Below are positions 46,450-59,400 of a DNA stretch of 64,000 nucleotides, piece by piece; position 1 is the first letter of the stretch, and the number at the start of each line of letters is the position of its first letter. The stretch comes from Cercospora beticola. Its lineage: Eukaryota; Ascomycota; Dothideomycetes; Mycosphaerellales; Mycosphaerellaceae. Made by a program: the position numbers and the translations under genes. The notes under the pieces were generated by a model. The model did no database searches and was not told where the DNA came from. It saw nothing but the letters and a program-made list of their open reading frames with translations. The stretch lies in the NCBI RefSeq assembly GCF_033473495.1, contig NC_088939.1, forward strand, positions 3,286,001-3,350,000. The letters are read 5' to 3'.

Positions 46450-46664
46450 ATCGCGACAACCTGAGACGATGACCGATGGCATGTGGTTGAGAACCGCTGA
46501 TGTGAGCCATGGCCCATTTTCTGCAGCCGAAGGGTGCGGGGCACGGCCTACTGCGGGGCGAGTGTTTTGTGTTCCAGGAAAGCAGCAGTCTGCACGTCGG
46601 TCGTCCTGTTGCATGATTGTACCAAGATTAAGCTGGTGGCAGCATGAGCGCTCAAGACTTGTCA

Positions 46665-48125
46665 TCATAGCTTGCTTGTCTGCAGTCCGGCGGCCTCGAA
46701 TATCCTCATTGCTCGTTGACACCAGCATAGCTTGACAGTTTCGTTACGTCTCCTGTACCAAGCTGCCGCCAGCTCGAGAGGTACCATCGCGGAGAACAGT
46801 GCAACATAGCCATTCTCTGGCTCTGTGTCGAAGGCTATTGTCATACACAAATGATTTGCGAGTTCTGTCGCAGTTGTGATGAGTCTTTCCATCTCCTGAT
46901 CATCGCACTGCAATTCGTGGAGGAGCTCTGGAAACGCTTCGAAAAGGTCCAGATGCGCCTGCTTCAAGGAAAGCATACATGTCCAATAAGTCCTGTGCTT
47001 TGGTGCGAGGAGCGGGTTTGAGAATTGGTAGGCGAATGGGAATGCTGTCTTGGAAGTTGCCATTGCCACTTTGCTATCGGCGAGTATCGAGATAGGCGCA
47101 ATCTGGAAGGGCTCTTCCAAGAGCGTTTCGGTCCATAAAGTCATCCAGTGCTGGAGCTCGTTGCAGAGGGATACGATTTCGCGACAACACATTGAGAGAG
47201 CAGCGACGCTTGGCCGCGGGTTTGCGTGTCGCAGGAAGTCCACTTTCTCTATGATCCCCGGGACTCTCACTGCTAATTTTATGAAGCCAGTGGAAGAGCT
47301 AAACGTGGTCCCATCTGCAAGTGCATGCTGAATCTTGTCGAGAGATGGGAGACTCTTGCGCTCAAGAATTGCATGCCAGACGGCGGGACCCCGAAGGAGT
47401 GTGCCGACGAGTATACGAATAGAAGGATCTAGGGCTGCTAGATCGAGAGCTCCGAGTAGCTGCAAAATGCCGCGAATGTGACGTCTCCAGCCCTCATCCG
47501 GCGCGGCAGTCGCGGAGAAGAACTCGCAGATGGTCAGCAAATACACCGCTGCCACCAAGAGCGAAGCATCCCGTTGCGGCGCGAGAATCTCCCGGCGGAC
47601 CTTGGCGAGTGCCGAGCCGTAGGTCACTCGAGCTGCTTCTAGGAGCCGCTGATCTTTGTGCTTGGTCCCTACGTGGACAAGACAAATCGCGTCCAAAGCT
47701 GTGATCAGAGCGGGAGCTCGATCAGCAGATGACAATATTATCTCAAACCCTCTGAATCGTGTGCCCGCTTTGTCGAAAAACAGATTGATGAAGGTAGCCT
47801 GAAACGTGAGGCGTTCGATTGACGCGCTCCGCAGCCATGAGATCCATTGTTCTTGACGAGTTGTGGAAGTTGCAAATAGTCCGATCAGGGCATCGCGATC
47901 CTTCGCAAGCTGTTTAGGCGTGCGGCGTTTAGCGCTGGACTTCGTCTTTGCGAGCTGCTGGTGTTCCTCGTCCTTTATGTCCGGGCTGGAGTCTGCAGAT
48001 GGATTGCCTTCAATACACTGCAGCTTCGCGCAGGGTGTCTTCTCGGTTTGGGATGCTTGCCTCGTTCCGGCGATGTAGCGCGCTGACTTATCCTCCCACG
48101 GCACATACCATACGTTCCCTCGCAT
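46665..48125 (-). CDS. Fungal_trans_2 (DUF3468)-like regulator without a visible zinc cluster
   Basis: 486 residues in one frame from the ATG at 48125. A basic stretch (SSAKRRTPKQLAKDRD) precedes an all-helical body typical of fungal-specific regulator domains: FINLFFDKAGTRFRGF, YLLTICEFFSATAAPDEGWR with RHIRGILQLL, and AAWYRRRNETVKLCWCQRA near the end. I looked upstream to about 48,750 on this strand and found no CX2CX6C zinc cluster in any frame. Either the DNA-binding exon lies further off, was lost, or the protein acts without it. The N-terminal RGNVWYVPWEDKSARY could be the start of a second exon. The call is at family level only. Confidence 0.65.
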   Translation of the reverse strand: MRGNVWYVPWEDKSARYIAGTRQASQTEKTPCAKLQCIEGNPSADSSPDIKDEEHQQLAKTKSSAKRRTPKQLAKDRDALIGLFATSTTRQEQWISWLRSASIERLTFQATFINLFFDKAGTRFRGFEIILSSADRAPALITALDAICLVHVGTKHKDQRLLEAARVTYGSALAKVRREILAPQRDASLLVAAVYLLTICEFFSATAAPDEGWRRHIRGILQLLGALDLAALDPSIRILVGTLLRGPAVWHAILERKSLPSLDKIQHALADGTTFSSSTGFIKLAVRVPGIIEKVDFLRHANPRPSVAALSMCCREIVSLCNELQHWMTLWTETLLEEPFQIAPISILADSKVAMATSKTAFPFAYQFSNPLLAPKHRTYWTCMLSLKQAHLDLFEAFPELLHELQCDDQEMERLITTATELANHLCMTIAFDTEPENGYVALFSAMVPLELAAAWYRRRNETVKLCWCQRAMRIFEAAGLQTSKL

Positions 48126-50473
48126 TGCGCCTAGCTAGATCTTGGTGGTACCAGTCGTCTTGTGACAATGGATTGGATGTTGTCGTGCCTCCTTCTGTCC
48201 CCAAAGATCCATGCCTGCCATCAGACACCTGTCGGTGACCCTACATCGCTGCTGGGGGAGGCGCAGCTGACGAGTGCATACTGCGTAGGTGCCGTGGTCG
48301 GCCGCGTCGAGACGCGCTCCAATTCGTTGAAGTGGTTCTATCGGCCTCTGCCATTCTGTGATTTGCTCTGGAAGCACATGCCACTTCGAGCCCGCAGTTC
48401 GAGAAGGTCTTTCGGCCAAATCATGTATCGGACGTCTTTCCGTCGTGTTGGGGTTGATGAGGGTGGGACGTCAAGGTTTCGCGCATCACAGGTTCATTCG
48501 TTGCCGACGGCGCGGCGCGTCTGGCAGCAGCTCGTGTCTGTCTTGTTGGCCTCCTCATCCTCACGACACCACCGATGGCTCGCACGTCTCCCCGCAAATC
48601 GCCAGCGAGCGCCGGCGAGCTGATGAAAAAGTCAAGGGATGAAGAGACGCCCAGGTGCAGGCTGACCGGTCGCCAGAGGAGAGCAGATTCGATGCTGTGC
48701 GCAACCAGGCTTCGGAAATTCGAGAGTCGTTCACCCGAACGCAACACAACGTGTTAGCTAGGATTTGTCCAGCAGTCAGTCCAGCTCTGCAGGTGGAAGG
48801 TATGGTTGTCTGTTCCTTCTTGGCATTCTCCGAGCGCGTCTCTGCTCGAGCCTGTTCTCGGCCTCATCACCTCATCTCCCACTCCAGAGCTCCGGTTCAA
48901 AGTAATGCCATTAGAGACTTTCGCCCGATCACCACGCGACTCTGCGTTTACATTGTGTTGGGCCTGGCCGTCGTCTACCCTGCTGTTGCCTTTCACAGCG
49001 CGCCTTCTTCGGAGACTCATGGCGCCTTCCCAGCTCTCGAACAGCTTCTAACTGAGAGGCATAACTTCCGCTCGATTGCCATAAACCCATGCGATGTCAT
49101 CGAGGTCGCTTCGCTCATCCGATTTGCACTTCTTGCTTCCAGAAGTAATTAGCCTTCGCGGCTTCAGAAACAGGATCGGCTTCTCGAATTGCACGTCGAC
49201 ACTCAGCAGCTTGTCCTGTCTGGCCAGCAGAGAGGCGCGAGCTGCAACGAGGTAGAGCGAGAGACGTGCAAAGTCTCTGACTCGGCGCAGCCTTTGGACT
49301 CCGTTAGGTTGACAATGCTACGAATCCCATAACCATCGCTGTTGCGCTGCTGCGGCGTAAATTACATGATGTCTCAGCTGACGTTCCACAATCTGTGAGC
49401 AAGGTCACTCGCAACATTCTGCTGACAAGGTCTAGAGCCGGTGGCCCAAAGTCTGCATCATGCATAACTTGCCGGTTGTTGTCCGAGTAGTAGGAAACAG
49501 TAGATCTTTCGTTGGTCTTCGTCGAAGGATGGTACCACATAGTGTAGATTGGTAACGTCGAGGATTGCCACGGCTCTGGATTTAGACTTGTACAGCTCGA
49601 TTGGCGTCGACGCGCTGGCCGCCAGGTACTCGATGCCAGATGGCGACGAGTTCCAGACGAGATCGCAGCGTGTGGATATTGAGGCGTGAGAGGGCAGTAA
49701 AGTCGAAGCGAAGGGGTGGAGTTGGCATCCCACTCCACTCAGCTGTCGTCCTCGGGCGAGGCTAAGAAAGAGCAAGGAAATGCCTTCGACCACCAATGGA
49801 ATAAAGCTAGCGCCCTTTTCCTTTGGCGCCAGACATCGTACGTAACAATGGCTCATCCTATGGTCAGCGGAAGCAGCAGCACTCAAAGGGCCGATTGTGA
49901 GGTCGATCACTGCGACACAGGATAGAAAAGACTCATGCACAACAGAAATCTCCTCAACTGAAGGCAGCACATGATGGAGCTCACACGCTCGGGCGCGCGC
50001 ACTGCTCAATGCCCTTCCCAAAGTAAGCAACGAAATCTCAGCGCAGTCACGATAGCTCGCTAACAACAAATTCTCCAATGGCCCGGCGAGATTGTCCAGG
50101 TTACCACCGCATTCCCTTGGCGACAAACGCCGCTGTTTGCGCTTCGCCATCTGCAACGAGGCCGAGCACGCTCGGCAGCGTCTTGCCTGAGAGATGACCA
50201 ATTTACCAACAGAATCTTGTCTTTTTATTGGGCGACGTTGTTGCGTGGTTGCACCTTTGCAAATGCATTGTCGTCGAGCTTCACTTCGGGCTTCACTTAG
50301 CCCTGTCAACGCTAGCGCGCGATCGTGCATTAGCGTCAAACACTGTATTGCCGCACAACCAAATTCTGCGCCCCACAAGGTCGCGCACATCTCGACCTAA
50401 ACCTCGCCGACGATATGACTTGTTGACAAGCACCTCGCCGACCACACGACTTTACAGCACGCACTTGGTCATC
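48126..50473. other. Long divergent intergenic region
   Basis: About 2.3 kb between a minus-strand regulator and the plus-strand giant gene. Several frames of 100-300 codons exist on both strands but none has a recognisable domain. The longest on the minus strand (49458-50390) reaches almost to the start of the giant gene. No gene is supported. Confidence 0.5.
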
Positions 50474-53400
50474 ATGGCGCTTCTTGTCAGCGATCCAGAC
50501 CTGTTCGACAGAGTCGTCCATCATGTCTTTTTGCCGCCGCAACGCCCACAAGCTGAGGACAAAGCCGACATCGACTGCGAGCTCCTGAGTCTCACGTCCA
50601 AGGCACTCAACGCGTTCCTGACGGGACTTGCGGTAGCCGACCCCGCGCGTCCTGCTATCGAGAAGACCGTTGTCGCCATTTCAAACGCCACTCGATGCCA
50701 CTCTGTTATCGACGGCACCCTCAGCGAGACGGAGCTGCTGAATTGTCTCGAGTTCCTGGGGCCTGGACAATCACTCCCGCTGCGCATCCAGGCTCAGAAT
50801 GCCGGATTGTTCATCACGCATTCAGGGGAAGATGTGCTATTTGAGGCCTTCGAACTCGCTCCTCAGAACCAAGATGTCTTGGCAGCAAATTGCATCGTGC
50901 GCCAGTTTCCTGCTCGCGCCGTATTAATACCAAGAGCAACCTTCGAGTCGCCTCAATTTCGAGCCGGCCTGGCTCAAGCGCTCTTCACAATGAGCAGCCA
51001 GGCGGCACCGCATCAACAGCCACAGGTGCGCAAAGCCAGCGAGTCCATCGACGAAGACCGCGATACCACACACCCCGGAATCGTCTGCGAGCTGCTTGTC
51101 GCGGGCTTGTTGGGTTCGTACGGTGAGCCAGCAGGTGCTCGAAGCACAACAATCTGCAAGCGCACACGAGATGATGTCCTGTGGAACGATGCCGAGCGCC
51201 CATGGCGTCGCTCGCCCATGTGGTTACTCATTCGTGTGGTGTGCCAGCTCATCTGTACGCGGTCGATCACCACTGGGAGAAATGTACTATACAAGGCCTT
51301 CATGACGTATCTGGTCGCTCAGCTTTTGGGAGATTCTGTTCGCATGAACATCTCTACGGACCTCCAATACGCTATGTCTTGCAAAGTTGCTCGGCGACTG
51401 CAAAAGCTGGGGCCGAGTGTACCGCCATATGTCCAAAACCACTTGCATCGAATGCAGGGTGTCTGCAACGAGACAATCTCCAGGCGATGGGCGCATGTCC
51501 GAGCAAATGAGCCGAACTCATGCCACAGTCTGCCCACGCTGGCGCGATTGAATTTCGAGGAAGACAGCGCGACCTCGCTATCAGCGCTCGATGAATACCT
51601 CAGCAGCCTCAGATGCCGCGCAGTCGCCTCCACTTCAAGCACGTTTGAGCCTCAATCAGAATTCGCCGAACACCCGTCCATGTCGATTCCAATCCTGAAG
51701 CTCAATGGCGCAGATGCCTACAAGGTTGCCAATCTGAAGGAATTCGAAGAATGGAGTAAGCGTAGCCTGCGTGACTGGGCCCGCTTCACGACCGCTGCAG
51801 AGGCCGACCGCGTTTGCCCACAGCTTGCAGACGCTCTGAGACACTATCACGAGCTTGCGAAGTCTATCTACGACCTTCGTGCCAAGAGCGAGGAGCAGCC
51901 TTTCGGCCAGCACCGCAATCCTGAAGGTCTGTCAGGTGCATTGCTCACGACGTTAGAGGTGTGGATAGCGCTTGACGAGTGTGCTCTCAGCGCTTGTCCA
52001 CTACTTGCCAGCTTTGACCCTTGCATACCCACGGACTGCCTGCAACACTTGTTACTGCCGTCTCGAGAGCAGTTGACGAGGCTAGTCCGTGTCGAGCAAT
52101 ACTTGACCGATCGTAGGAACAATGCAGTCACCAGCATCTTCATGCAACCGAATGACAAGCAATGTTTCGCTGTGCGATACTTCGATCAGGACAACAAGAA
52201 GAGTTCCGCCCTCAAAGACCTTCTTCAAGAGTATGAACATCTCGGCGAACAGGGTAGACAGGAGAAGCTTAGGGAGCTGCAACAACAGGTTCTGAAATAC
52301 GAGCAGAAGAAGAAGGCGGCATCCGAGCTCGAGCATACATTTTACCAGAAACAGAACAAGAGCGCTCATTGGCCATACAAAACGTACACCACGCTCGAGC
52401 ATGATTCGAAGTGCCAAAAGTGTATCCTCGATGCCAGTGCTGACAGAATGAGCATGGAGGTGTTCGAAGATCCTCTGCCCTTCAATGAACAAGAAGCGAA
52501 ATCGGTTGTGTTCGAGCTTTGTATACCTCTGTGGTTTGCAGAATGGCGGGACTCTACAATTTTTGTGCTCAGTGACGTGCTTGGTCTGGAAAACACGGGA
52601 TCCGTTCAACCGAAGAACCAGTATGCCCTCAAGGACGACCCGCACTTGTCGCAAGAGTATAGTGCGCAACCAGACCAGCGCGTTGTCCTTTGGACGAAGA
52701 ACAAGATGCACGCTGCTACTCACCGCAGATGGATCCGAGTCTCCGCGGCTGATGAGTCCAATGTATGCCGGCGTAATGCAACTCAATACAGATACTTGGA
52801 CACAGCCACCGACTTCTTCATTGAGACAATGACTCCAACGGAGGTGGCCGCGCGACAGTGCACGTTCTCCTTCACTGGCCGGTCGAAGGCCGTGTCGGAT
52901 TTTCTGTACCGACCTGCACGTTCTTCTGCTACATGCAAGCCCAACGACGCCATTGCAGCGCAGTCAAAGTGTCCGGACCACATGTCTCTCGATGAGTTCA
53001 AGGAACTGTGCAACATCCCCATCGATTTGCGGTTACACTGGTACAACATGTTACTTCAACTGGCAATGCCAAACGTTGATTTCAAGAAAGAAGAGACAGT
53101 ACTGGTTTTCCTCCAATGCATTCACCAAGCGGGACCGAGAAACGGCCAGGATGATATAGTTTCTGCATATTCGGCTCATGCTGTGCTTCGCCATGGTAAA
53201 TTCTCGACAGTTCTGCTAGAAGCTTTAAGCGAGGCTCTGTTGCGGGTGAAGGAGAATTGGGAATCGATGAACGCGTTGGTCATCTTATCGTCTATTGCTT
53301 GTCGGCTAAACGCGCTAGGCGGCTCTGGAGGCATGCCTGAGCAGTGTTTATTGCTCTTGAAGCAGATACGATCAGCGGCATATAACTGGTTGCTGACACT

Positions 53401-56400
53401 GCGGAGCAAGGCGCAACAGACTGACGATCAGACCGAGTATCTACATTTCCTGTCTAAGGCCGTGGAGGTCGCTCTGGTCTGTTCGGCAACCTTCAATGTT
53501 GGACGCGATGGTCTGGAAAAGATCCTAGCGGATCCCGAAGACTCCGCTATGTTGATCGATTGCGCCATAACAGTTTGTGAGCGTCCAAAGAGGGATAAAA
53601 GCTCGCTGTACACTCTGCTCGATGCTCAGCTGAAGCAGATACTTTTCTTCAGTCGCCCTATACTCCAGGCGAATCACAAGGGCTTAGACATGGCCATCAA
53701 GCGAGCTTGGTCTGGGTACGAAGCAAGCGCCAGCGGCTGGTCCTCTCTTGGTGGAAACATTGGATACTGGTTGACCACCCACTCATCATCATCTGACGAT
53801 GTTGAGGGTTCGGAGGTTCACTACAACTTGCTTTCGGGAGAGCTTCGAGTGGCAGGCCTTGGTGTCAAGGCGCCACCACTTGCCTATACAAAACATGAGA
53901 CCTTCCAAGCCCTGTTCAGATCGAACGTCGAGGTCTTAGCTTCCGGCCAACCTGGCATGTCCTTCTCAGCCAAGGGTCATTTCGGTGAAGGTTTCAGTGT
54001 TCACTTGGGCTTGACCGCTCGAGACAGTGCGCTACCGCGCGACCTGCTCGTTCTCGCACGCAACGGTGGCGATACGTTCCAGCTCGTACCACGTAGGATC
54101 TTCCAGGGCCAATTTCCGGATCACTTCGTCCATGAAATGGTCCACTGGTACCATGTCGAAAGCGACACTGTGCAGTTTCGCCCAGCTCACGCACCGTGGA
54201 GTACTTCTGGTTCCGATATCTGGACTCTGGCCCGCAAGCAGCAGACGCAAAAGTGGGTATTGCAGCACGGAACAGAAACTGGGCGGCGGCGACTTCTGAG
54301 CGTTACGAGTACATCAGCAACCGCTATCAGCATCATTCTTGCACCTTTGGTGGAGGCTTCGAAGATGATCGTCGTCTTTATGCCTGGTGCACAGCTACTC
54401 GATGTTCAATTGCCCACTGTCCAATTAGGGTTTACCTTGCGGCTTCGTGAAAAGCTGCTTAAGTCGAAGGAGTTTCGCGGCATGGCTGTTGACGAGAACC
54501 AGTCCTCGGGCGTGTTGATCGGTCTCAAGAATAAACTGGTGTTACACGCGACTACTGGCACCCGAAATCGACGCTTGTTGGTGCCCGAGGGCAAGGTGCG
54601 CTACGATCGGGTCCACGATCATATGAGCGTCACCATCGATCGGCATACAGTAGCAAAAGTTCACGACCTCGAGATTGACGAGCGACTTGGCCGTCTGGTT
54701 GATCATGGAAGCTTGCAGTCCAAGCTGTACCTTGCTTATCTGCACGCGCTAACATCGTTTGCGCTGCCCGATCCGCTCACCAAGAAGACTGGCACAGAGC
54801 AGGCGCTGTCCATACTCCGCTCTGCCGCTGTATTCTCTTTCGAACAACTCACGAAGGACAATGTTTATCTCCTGACCAAGATTGCGCGGCTCACGCCAGC
54901 CCGCTGCTACTACCCAGCAGATGCCAAATTCATGCAGAACGTTCAATGGAGTTCCAAACTCAGCTTCATGTCCCAGCATGGTGAATTCTACAAGGCTGTA
55001 GAAGCGCTTTTCGCTCAGGCACAACGCTCGAGGATCTTCTTTCCGAATTCAGATGTTCAAATTCCATCTTTAGACCATGTCACACCTGAGCTTTTGGACC
55101 GGGAGCTAGCACAGAACGCGATGTTCAGAGTCGAGGGGTTTGGAGCAGAACACCACACTCGTAGCAACGATGCACAAAACGCGAAGGCGCGCGATCAAGG
55201 CGATGACATGCAACGCTGCTCTAAGCCTTGGCGTATGGCCTCACTGCTGAATTCGCGAAGAGATGAGCTTCAGTGGCAGCCTCCGGCACGAGGCGTCCTA
55301 TGGTCGCATCTAGAAGGTCTGGACCATGTATTCGGGGCCAACAAACCACTCGAGAAGGGTCTGTTCAGGTACGATGGCATCTTGGTCCAGACTCCAGAGC
55401 AGAAGTCGATCGCGCCGTATCTTCTTGGTTTGTATCGGACCCTCACGCAAGAGAGTGCAAATGTTGATCTCCACGCCCTCCGTATGTGGCTCGCAACTCT
55501 GGCATTCTCCAAGGATGCCAACCTTCGATTGATCCAGGTCGTTGCTTCTTTCTACACTGCAGACTCCATGCGTGGCCTTGTGCCTCCAGACGCCGAGAGC
55601 TTTTGTCCAGCGAATGGCACAGAAGCAGATCTGGAAACCATTCAGAAGAGAGTCGCAATCGAGAAAGTCACGTATGATGAGAGCCCAGAAGCCGCTGCTC
55701 CGCTCAAGAAAACTAAGATCCGCCTTGGGGCAGACAAGCTGGAAACTGAGACAATGGCAGAATTGCGTCGCAGGGAGGATTATGAGAGACGCAGTGAGGC
55801 CGCTGTGAAAGCTCTTTCGAATGAGTTAATGAGGCAGTGGAAACATGCTCCTGGCCAACCTCCTGTTTCTTCGCCCGCCACTGGAGAAGCTCGTTGCAAG
55901 GCATACATTGATGTACCCGCTGCCATGCAAGGTGTAGCCGGAATGTTCGAAGCATGGGCCAACAATCGGGCACTCAAGCTGTTTTGCGAGCAGCTTGAAG
56001 ATGCTCTCGGCGATCTACCGATCACTCGGCTGGTGGTACCTGACTGGTCACGCGAGAAGGCACTTCCACCTGCGGAGATACGCAGTCATGTCACTGTGCA
56101 AGATATTTTCACTGGCATCATTCCAGATATTGGCCGCGATATCGTGCTTCCGAGCGTGTCCCTTCAGGATGGTCCTTCAATGAGCAATTCTAGCCTCGAC
56201 GACAGTGCAGCTCTCGGCAGATTCATTGACAGTCTCGCCACTCGTGAGGCTGGGGCCTATGAGAAACAATATGTCGAAGATTTGAGACAGAGTCTGGCAG
56301 CTCTGCACGAGCGCAACGAGCGCGAATCCACCAATTTCAGCCTGCCTGGGAGGACTGTACTCAATGATCACCTCCGCAAATGCAACACACATTTGGCAGC

Positions 56401-59400
56401 CATTTACGAGGCCTTGAAGCGTACTGCCAAGGTCCAGCTTGAGAGATTGTCTGGCGACTGTGTGGGTCTTCAATGGCCACGAATCTCGCCTTCATTATTC
56501 TTGGAGCAGCTGAGTCGCGATCATTGGCACATGCTGGAGCGCATGCCAGGGTGGCGAGAAGCAATAATCCAGTATGGACTGGCTATCACCGCTGTACAGC
56601 GTGCTGAACGCATGCTCGATGCTTTGGTGACCGAAAACGAAGACGACCTGAGGCGAGAGCTGACGAACGTTGGCCATACGAACTGGGACCCGAGATCGTT
56701 CCCTGAAACATTGTTGCTGGAGATCGAGGGCTCGATCTTGATCCGCGAGGTCCAAGAGTCTATCGCCTCGGAAGTTCGTAAGACGTCTGGAGGCAATCAA
56801 GTTCTCCAGCTCGTTATGGGTGACGGTAAATCCTCTGTCATCTCTCCTATGGTTGCCGCCGCCCTTGCGAATGGAGAGCAGCTTGTCAGAGTCATAGTGG
56901 GCAAAGCTCAAAGCAAGCAAATGGCGCAAGTGCTCATCTCGAAACTAGGCGGGATTATAGGTCGCCGCATCTACTACTTGCCCTATTCTCGCGCTCTCAA
57001 ACTACGCAAGGCAGGTGCTCAGGCGGTGTTTGAGCTTTGCCAAGAATGTATGAGGGAAGGTGGAGTGTTGCTAGTGCAGCCAGAACATCTGCTCTCGTTC
57101 AAGCTTACTTCCACCGAGAACTACATTGCAGGTAACGAGGACGCTGGAGAAACTTTCCTGCGCACGCAAGAATTCTTCGATCAAAAATCCCGGGACATCA
57201 TTGATGAGAGCGATGAGAATCTGAGCGTGAAGTTTGAGTTGGTCTATACCATGGGATTACCTGGTCCAATCGAGGGCTCATCGGACAGATGGAGCATCAT
57301 TCACCAGATATTGGGTCTCGTGCAGAAACACGCGGTCACCATCGGCGATACGCGCTCTGGGGCCATCGAATGCGTTAGGGGCGTTGCGGGGAGCTTTCCG
57401 CGAACTCGACTGCTTGATGAGGCGGCTGGAGAGCAGCTGGTACAGTGCCTCGCCGATGACATTTGTGAGAATGGTCTGCACGAGCTGTCCGCGGCAGCTG
57501 ATACCTACACGCGAGCGGCCATTAGGTCGTTTATTGGCTCTGAGGATCCCAGTCCTTCGGCGGTGGAGGCGGTCCACCGCAGTTCGTTCTGGAGTAAAGA
57601 GTACAAGACAGCACTCCTGCTTGTGCGTGGCCTGCTTGCCGGCGGCATCCTGGACTTTGTCCTCCGCACGAAGCGCTGGCGTGTGCATTACGGACTGGCC
57701 TCACGTGTACCGCGAATGAGATTGGCTGTGCCGTACAGGGCGAAGGACAATCCTACTCCGCGCTCGGAGTTCAGCCACCCAGACGTCCAATTGCTTCTGA
57801 CATCGCTTTCGTATTATTACGGCGGCATGGAAGACGAAGACCTATTCGCCTTACTCAGTCAGTTAATGACTTCCGATCAAGCAGAGCAGGACTTCCACTT
57901 GTGGGTTCGAAAGACGGACATGCCCTCGGAATTCCGCAACATCAACAGCATCAACCTTCGGGACGAAACGACTTGCAAAGTCAAAATCTTTCCTTTTCTG
58001 AGACAAGCCAAGGCTGCCGTGGACTGGTTCTTATCGCACAGTGTCTTCCCCAAAGATGTCAAGGAATATCCGTTCAAGCTTTCCTCTTCTGGGTGTGACC
58101 TAGGCAGAAAGAAGCTCTTGCCGACACGAGGCTTCTCTGGAACCCAAGATGCCAAAATCGTTCTTCCTCTGGATGTCGAGCAACTAGACTTGCCTGCGCA
58201 GAGGCACACCGATGCACTTGTTTTGGGCTACTTGTTACAACCGGCGAACTCAGTGACAAGCATGGCGCCGGCGAGAGATGCCTCATCGACTGATGCCGAG
58301 CAGCTCCTTGACATGGTCATGCAGCTGAGCCCACCTATTGACGTTCTGCTCGATCCGGGAGCGCAGATCTTGGAGCTCGACAACCTAGGCGTTGCGAAGA
58401 CTTGGCTCGCTCGATCTGATGCGACAAAGAAGGAAGCCGCCATTTACTGCAACGACAACGACGAACTATGCGTTGTCGACCGTAGTGGTCGTTTTGAGCT
58501 TCTTCAGACGTCCTCGTATGCAGCACGCATGGATCGTTGTATTGTGTACCTCGATGAGGCCCACACCCGCGGAATTGACTTGAAGCTACCGCCAAAGTAC
58601 AGGGCAGCGTGCACTTTGGGCAGCGGACTGGTGAAAGACCGCCTACTTCAAGCGTGCATGAGAATGCGCAAGCTAGGCAAGGGTCAGACCGTGGTATTCG
58701 TCGTTTCTCAGGAAATCGAGAGGCAAATCCGCAGCATATCCAGACTCTCGATCGAGGATCGCATCACCGTGCCGGATGTCTTACGGTGGTCCATTGCACA
58801 GACTTATGGAGAAATGAGGCACAACATGAGTCTATGGGCAGCCCAGAACGACCGCTTCAACAGGCAAGAAGAGCTATGGGAGAAGACGAAGGAGAACGGA
58901 AAGCGCTCTTTGACCAAGACTACAGCTCAGAAGTTTCTGGAGCCCGAAGGCCGCAACATCGAGTCTCGCTATGAGCCCAAAATGACCTCTGACACGCCGC
59001 TTTCCAGACTGGCCAAGGATGCAAAACTCAAGTCTGCTGAGGGAATTAGCCGTTCCCAGGCGATTATCGACCGCTGCCAGCTGTTCGGCTTACTCGAGTG
59101 GACTGGCCGCAAGCTCACTGAGGAGCAAGAGAGAGAAGTGTCTAAGGAGGCAGATGTCGACGCGGAGCGCGTGATTGAAAAGCCTGCGCCTGCAAAAGCC
59201 GCGACCCACATTCTTTGGAAAGGCTGGCGCAAGTTCATGGACACTGGTATTCTGGGCACCATCTCGGCCGATGCCCCAATGCCGGTCTTCCAATCCCTGC
59301 TCAACACCACCGCGAGCAAGGAGTACGACGTTTCGCATCTACGTCCGCAACTACTTCTGGCCTCTCAAGATTTCGCCAAGACGGTCATCGCTCCTGGTAA

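Noticed and set aside
49458..50390. A 310-codon minus-strand frame before the giant gene
   Set aside because: No recognisable domain, and it runs across the likely promoter and leader of the giant gene.
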